From positions 3,363,913 through 3,427,912 of the forward strand of contig NC_023750.2 in assembly GCF_000499845.2 (NCBI RefSeq): 64,000 bases of DNA, in the 5' to 3' direction. The first letter of the stretch is position 1. Each line of letters starts with the position of its first letter. Of this stretch, positions 59,501 through 64,000 are shown in pieces. This DNA comes from Phaseolus vulgaris. Lineage: Eukaryota; Streptophyta; Magnoliopsida; Fabales; Fabaceae. The translations under genes and the position numbers were made by a program. A model generated the notes under the pieces. That model saw nothing but the letters and a program-made list of their open reading frames with translations. It was not told the DNA's origin and made no database searches.

Positions 59501-60004
59501 AAAACACTTTTCCTTTAAAAGGATTGAGAATGATTATGCTTTGGATTCAATTAAAAGTGGATTGCATATTAAATCTACCCCAGATCCTATCTAAAAGACA
59601 ACACAACAACAACAAGCACAACCAGCCTTCATCATCCTTCAAAGGGTTTGGATTCTTCAAAGCTTGAACACCACTTGGTTCAACATGGATAACTTGCTTT
59701 AGGTCCTTGGATTCTTGAGTGGTTTTCCTACTGGAGCTTAAATTTCCATTTGAATAAAGAATTTCAAGCAAGGGAAACTAACTTTAGCTTTTTAATACTA
59801 TCCTGGGCTAGAAGATTTGGATGTTGTGAATTGTTTATGAATGATATGGAGTGTTGATTGATGAAGGATTGGATTTAAGTGTGTTAGTTTACTTAAGTTG
59901 TTATATTTTACCTTATGAGACAAATTTTTGCTCAAGCAAAATATGACTGAAAATTTACCCTGCTTTCATGTTCATTTTCTCTCAAGCGAGACAATTTTTG
60001 TTTA
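59500..60004. other. Intergenic DNA
   Basis: No gene recognised. Contains two partly similar stretches, TTTTTGCTCAAGCAAAA and TCTCTCAAGCGAGACAA (59925-59995). Confidence 0.45.
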
Positions 60005-60453
60005 GCCAAGACTGAAAAGCATATGTTCATCAGAAAAAACTTAAACAAAGATTTGAGCATCTATTGTGTGTTTTAGAAAGAAGAAGAAGAGAGGAAATTT
60101 GATGGCTCCCTAGAGTGTAAGTTGCAGCGATTGGAGAAGAAGAAGAAGGAATAGCAAGCAACAAGTTAAAAAGAAACTCTGTTTTATTTTTGTTATTGTA
60201 TATCACACTTATAATAAAAAGATGTTTCCTTTTTTATAGGGTTTTACAAAAACTAAAATAAAAACTATATATGTGTGGATATGTGTATTACTTTCTCAAT
60301 ATCCTCCCCTCAAGTTGGATGATGTATATTCATCATACCAAGCTTGTTCACAAAATTTTTGAAAGGGAACCCATTGTAGGGTTTTCATAAACATGTCCGC
60401 TAGTTGATCAGAAGATTGAATATGTAGAATATGTAGGAATTTGTCCTGTATTA
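60005..60453 (-). mobile_element. Copia-3 third fragment: 3' LTR and RNase H end
   Basis: Matches 44235-44690: LTR sequence (60020-60295), polypurine tract GAGGGGAGGATA, and in the minus-strand frame the RNase H C-terminus SDQLADMFMKTLQWVPFQKF ending SNLRGGY. It stops at about 60450, exactly where CACTA transposase coding starts. Confidence 0.85.
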
Positions 60454-61554
60454 TACAGGAAAGATTTTGAATTGTTGAAAAGTTGTCTGAGGTGTGGGTT
60501 ATCACGTTATAAGTTGAAACACAAAGATGACGATACTATTGAAGAGATAGAAAATCATGGACCCCTAATGAAGGTTATGTGGTATCTTCCTATCATTCCA
60601 AGGATGAAGCGTTTGTTTGAAAACCCAAACGATCTTAAGAATCTTAGATGGCATACAGATGAGAGAAAATGTGATGGCATGTACTGACATTCAACTGATT
60701 CTATTCAGTGGAAGAAATTTGATGATGAGTTCCAGAGTTTGGTAAAGAATCAAGAAATATCCGACTTGGTTTAGCTACAAACGGAATGAATCTGTTTGGT
60801 AATATGATTACAAATCACAGTTCATGGCCTGTTTTACTAGTTATTTACAACTTACCTTTTGGATTGTGCATGAAGCGAAAATACATGATGTTGTCTATGA
60901 TGATATCCGGTCCGAAACAGTCAGGGAATGACATAGATGTTTATCTAAGTCCTCTAATTGAAGATTTGAAGTTAATGTGGGATCAAGGTGTTCAAGTATT
61001 TGACGGATTTGCTAATGAAAATTTCAAGCTGCATGCCATGTTATTTTGCACCATCAATGACTTTTCGGCATCTGGTAACTTATCTGGTTATAGTATTAAG
61101 GGTCATAAAGCATGTCCAATATGCAAAGAAGACACTGCTTCTCAACAATTGAAACATGGAAGGAAGACAATATATCTTCGGCATCAGAGATTTCTTAGAA
61201 GTCATCATCCTTACCGAAGGTTGAAAAAAGCCTTTAATGGACACCAAGAGACTAGAGGTCCATCAACTCCATTAACTGGTGTTGAGGTTTACGAAAAGGT
61301 AAATAACATAGACCACACCTTCGGTAAGTAAAAAAAATTCATTTGTGACAAACACTTGGAAGAAAAAATCAATTTTCTTTGATCTTCCGTATTGGTCGAG
61401 GTTAGAAGTCAGACATTTGTATAGATGTAATGCATGTTGAGAAGAATGTGTGTGATAACTTAATTGGTACACTTCTTAAAATTAACAGGAAGACGAATGA
61501 TGGTATAAATGCTCGTTTAGATTTGATTGAGATGAACATATGAGGCGAGTTGGC
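60454..61554 (+). pseudogene. CACTA (En/Spm, TNP2-type) transposase, first part
   Basis: Plus-strand coding starts mid-protein with YRKDFELLKSCLRCGLSRYK (60454), continues WYLPIIPRMKRLFENPNDLK and HTDERKCDGMY to a stop at 60687, then TDSIQWKKFDDEFQ in another frame. 60786-61331 reads NLFGNMITNHSSWPVLLVIY, GPKQSGNDIDVYLSPLIEDL, INDFSASGNLSGYSIKGHKACPIC, LKHGRKT and HHPYRRLKKAFNG; a further piece (about 61350-61550) reads WKKKSIFFDLPYW and ARLDL-like sequence. These are diagnostic of TNP2-type CACTA transposases. Several stops and frameshifts make it inactive. It abuts Copia-3 on the left and the solo LTR on the right. Confidence 0.9.
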
Positions 61555-62653
61555 TGATAAGTGCCTAATTTCAGTAATATTTCATATTAAAATATAGGCA
61601 CTTATAAGGATTTATTGCTAATTTACATCTAAAATAATCCTTAATTTATGAATTTATACCTTTTTATATATTTTTATGAGTTTTATTTGAATAAGAGCAT
61701 TTTATTCTCAAATTTGGTGTTAATTGCAGATTTCTAGGGAGGATTGAAGATTTGGATGAAAGGAGAATAATTTGAGCTAAAAAGAGAAAGTTGGAAGGTA
61801 CCAGAATGGAAAAAGATACAAAGAAAGATTGGGCCCTTTTTATGTTTTATCATTTAGCCCATTAGCGTGACATAGCAAGCCACCTAACCCTAGAAAATTA
61901 AGATAAATAGGGGGCTAGAGGTTCAACCCTAGGGTGCCAGATTGAGAGGAAAACACCATAGAGTGAATTGTAACCCAATTAGGAGAATGGAAGGTGCTAG
62001 AAGTATGCGTGGCTAATTCTATCCTTTGGGATTGGGAATAATCTGCTCAAACTCTTATGTATTGAGGTGATATTTTATATATTAATATTCAGTTCTTGAT
62101 TGATTATTGGTATTGTTGTTTTACTTTTAACTTTCTGTGACAAATTGAGAATCTTAAATCTAACCGAGAGGTATTTTTAGGATTCGGACCTAAACATCAA
62201 TACTTAGCATATTTGAGTGCTAAAGATAGACTTGAAATGTTAATTGCTATTAACGTCTGATTGTGATTTCTAAGTTGTTTTTATAAGTATGCGAGAGATC
62301 GATATTTAGGAAACATTCTTAAGAATTTTATATGCGAGAGATCGATATAAATGAATTTTCTACGGGCATCAATTTCAATCAAAGAATTTAATATTAACAA
62401 GCTAATCAAAATACATGAGAATGAGAGAGATGAAACCTAATCCCTATTTTTCCAATTGAAGCAACTAATTCTTTGTTTGTTTTCTTATTGATCCGTGCCA
62501 ATATAATCACTTCAAACTCTTTTTATTGTTCTGATGTTATATTTAGCGAATATTGTACTCGATAATTCAGTGTTCCTTGTGGGATCGATATCCGTCCTTC
62601 AGGACAATTATTACTTCTGACAAACGTGGTGCACTTGTTGTAAAAAGTCATCA
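61555..62653 (+). mobile_element. Solo LTR (gypsy-type) inserted in the CACTA transposase
   Basis: A 1.1-kb block separates two adjoining parts of the TNP2 transposase. It starts TGATAAGTGCC and ends GTCATCA, with near-identical 5-bp flanks TTGGC (61550-61554) and TTGAC (62654-62658). Near its end it has CGATATCCGTCCTTCAGGAC and GTGGTGCACTTG, features I associate with legume gypsy LTR ends. Near the start ATAAGTGCCTA (61557) and TAGGCACTTAT (about 61604) can pair as a hairpin. A unit GCGAGAGATCGATAT occurs twice (62290, 62334). No internal coding region is present. Confidence 0.7.
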
Positions 62654-63277
62654 TTGACACCGATACAAATGGTTAAGCGTACATATTTGCCCCCAGCCTG
62701 TTACACCATGTCAAAAGTTGAAAAAGTAAGTTTTTGTCAATGTCTAAAGGGTGTGAAAGTGCCACAAGGACATTCCTCAAATGTGAAGAGCCTAGTGTCA
62801 ATGCAAGATTTGAAGTTAATTGGGTTGAAATCTCATGATTTCCACATCTTGATGCAACAGTTGTTGCCGGTAGCTATTCGTGGGATCTTACCAAAAAATG
62901 TTAGACATACCATAACTCGTTTGTGTTCATTTTTCTCTTCTATATATTGTAAAGTCATTGATCCATTAAAATTAGATGAACTTGAAGAGGAAATTGTTGT
63001 TATCTTATGTGAATTGGAGATGTTTTTTTCTCCATCTCTTTTTGACATCATGGTTCATCTAGTTATGCATATGGTTAGAGAAGTTAGATTGTGTGAACTA
63101 GTGTACTTAAGATGGATGTATCATGTTGAGCGATATATGAAAATTTTGAAAGGTTATGTGAAAAATCATTATCGTCCAGAAGCTTCAATGATTGAAAGGT
63201 ACATAGCCGATGAAAGTATTGAATTTTGTTCTGAGTACATGTCAAAAGCAAATCCAATAGGTCTTCCAGCTAATTAA
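62654..63277 (+). pseudogene. CACTA TNP2-type transposase, C-terminal part (DUF4218-like)
   Basis: An open frame of about 200 codons reads KRTYLPPACYTMSKVEKVSF, LKGVKVPQGHSSNVKSLVS, HVLM-like DFHILMQQLLPVAIRGILPK, FFSPSLFDIMVHLVMHMVRE and LRWMYHVERYMKILKGYVKN, ending at 63277. This is the DUF4218-type conserved part that follows the Transposase_21 core in plant CACTA proteins. It continues the protein interrupted at 61554. This part has no internal stop. The ATG at the start belongs to the junction and is not a true start. Confidence 0.88.
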
Positions 63278-63354
63278 TGAGTAAGTTTAATTATATGTCT
63301 TCAATTATTACTATTTCATGTTTTAAACATTTACTCACTCTTTTCATGGAGTTA

Positions 63355-63932
63355 TTTGTCTTATCAATGGTTGATAAGATTGCTGTGTGGTTTTGTTCCC
63401 TACACAAGAAGTCATCCACAAGTCTTAAGAATATCATTGATAGGTAAGTACACTATAAACTTAACTCCGTATGTTACTAATTAACCATTTACTAATGAGC
63501 TTTTTTGTATTAACCAGTTCACGACGTGGATATAACATCCTAAAAGGTCGATCCAATTCAAATTTTCAAAATTTGACCTGGATAAGACTAAAGGTTTGTA
63601 ATTTTTTTCCTTTCTCTTTTCATTGTTTATCAATACTAACTTTTACTTTTTATTGAATTATAGTGTAATAAACAACCAGGAAGCTGAGTGTGGTTATTAC
63701 ATTATGCAATGGATGATTACAATTGTAAGACTAGGCCTTAAAAGTGATTGACATGAGGTAACATGATGTTAAATTATTTTTATAATTGTTGAACATAGTA
63801 TCTTAAAACTAATTTACTTCACATTCCATTTTGAAATGCAGTTCTTCATGGATGAGAACTCAATGTCTTCGGAAGCCATATCATATGTGAGACATTTTTT
63901 GTCCACATATTTCCTAAATTTTGTTAGTCGAT
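63355..63932 (+). pseudogene. ULP1-type cysteine protease remnant, exon-like pieces after the CACTA transposase
   Basis: Successive plus-strand segments with plausible GT/AG borders: 63368-63441 (VDKIAVWFCSLHKKSSTSLK), 63519-63594 (SSRRGYNILKGRSN...WIRLK), 63672-63750 (NNQEAECGYYIMQWMITIV), 63842-63932 (FFMDENSMSSEAISYVRHF, then TYFLNFVSR and a stop). The ECGYY block resembles the catalytic-Cys region of ULP1-like proteases that plant transposons often carry. An in-frame stop follows LGLKSD at about 63750. Whether it belongs to the CACTA element or a captured gene is not clear. Confidence 0.6.
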
Positions 63933-64000
63933 GAATAGTGTAGGAATTAGATAGATAGATAAAGATATATTATTAGTGATTGTAATACATTTTTATCAAT

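Noticed and set aside
61555..61610. Helitron-type hairpin end at the solo LTR start
   Set aside because: No CTRR terminus after the hairpin and no AT target; TG...CA ends with near-identical 5-bp flanks fit a solo LTR better.

Overview
The window is nuclear DNA of a flowering plant. GT/AG introns, TIR-NBS-LRR genes, a plant copper ATPase, Copia LTR retrotransposons primed by initiator tRNA-Met, LINE, CACTA and solo-LTR remnants all point that way. The resistance-gene family and the repeats look like a legume, most likely Phaseoleae (Vigna or Phaseolus); the species level is inference.

Layout. 247-7110 (minus) holds the first seven coding exons (825 codons) of an HMA5-like copper-transporting P1B-ATPase; its last exons lie beyond coordinate 1. 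7.4-13.3 kb is AT-rich with a LINE fragment (8.28-9.5 kb), AT minisatellites and four copies of a tRNA-like module, two of them forming a foldback. 13658-18236 is Copia-1 with both LTRs and a target-site duplication (TSD).

18.3-52.1 kb is a cluster of five TIR-NBS-LRR (TNL) copies sharing one five-exon plan, invaded by transposons. A (plus) is 5'-truncated. B (minus) has a 1-bp insertion, a 40-bp deletion and an early stop. C (minus) has all exons open. D (minus) is a TIR scrap fused to Copia sequence. E (minus) has one nonsense codon in the LRR exon. In every TIR copy the Glu expected to be the NADase catalytic residue reads Gln. Between A and B lies a LINE. Between B and C lie a degenerate gypsy-type coding remnant broken by a gag/protease-only Copia element (28733-31356) and by a LINE-tailed element with a VNTR and TSD (32021-32931), then a CACTA DUF4216-like scrap, a LINE tail, and Copia-2 (34910-39424, LTRs differing at 4 of 184 positions). 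Between C and E lie rearranged Copia-3 pieces, CACTA-like palindromes and telomere-like repeats.

52.3-57.3 kb is the degenerate Copia-4. 58.6-59.5 kb carries an unexplained motif in pairs exactly 21 bp apart. 60.0-64 kb is a third Copia-3 piece and a CACTA (TNP2) transposase interrupted by a solo LTR and followed by exons resembling a ULP1-type protease.

The only genes likely to work for the host are the copper ATPase and possibly TNL copy C. The most unusual items are the composite VNTR retroelement at 32.0-32.9 kb, the cluster-wide Glu-to-Gln change in the TIR domain, the tRNA-like foldback array at 11.3-13.3 kb and the 21-bp-phased motif pairs.
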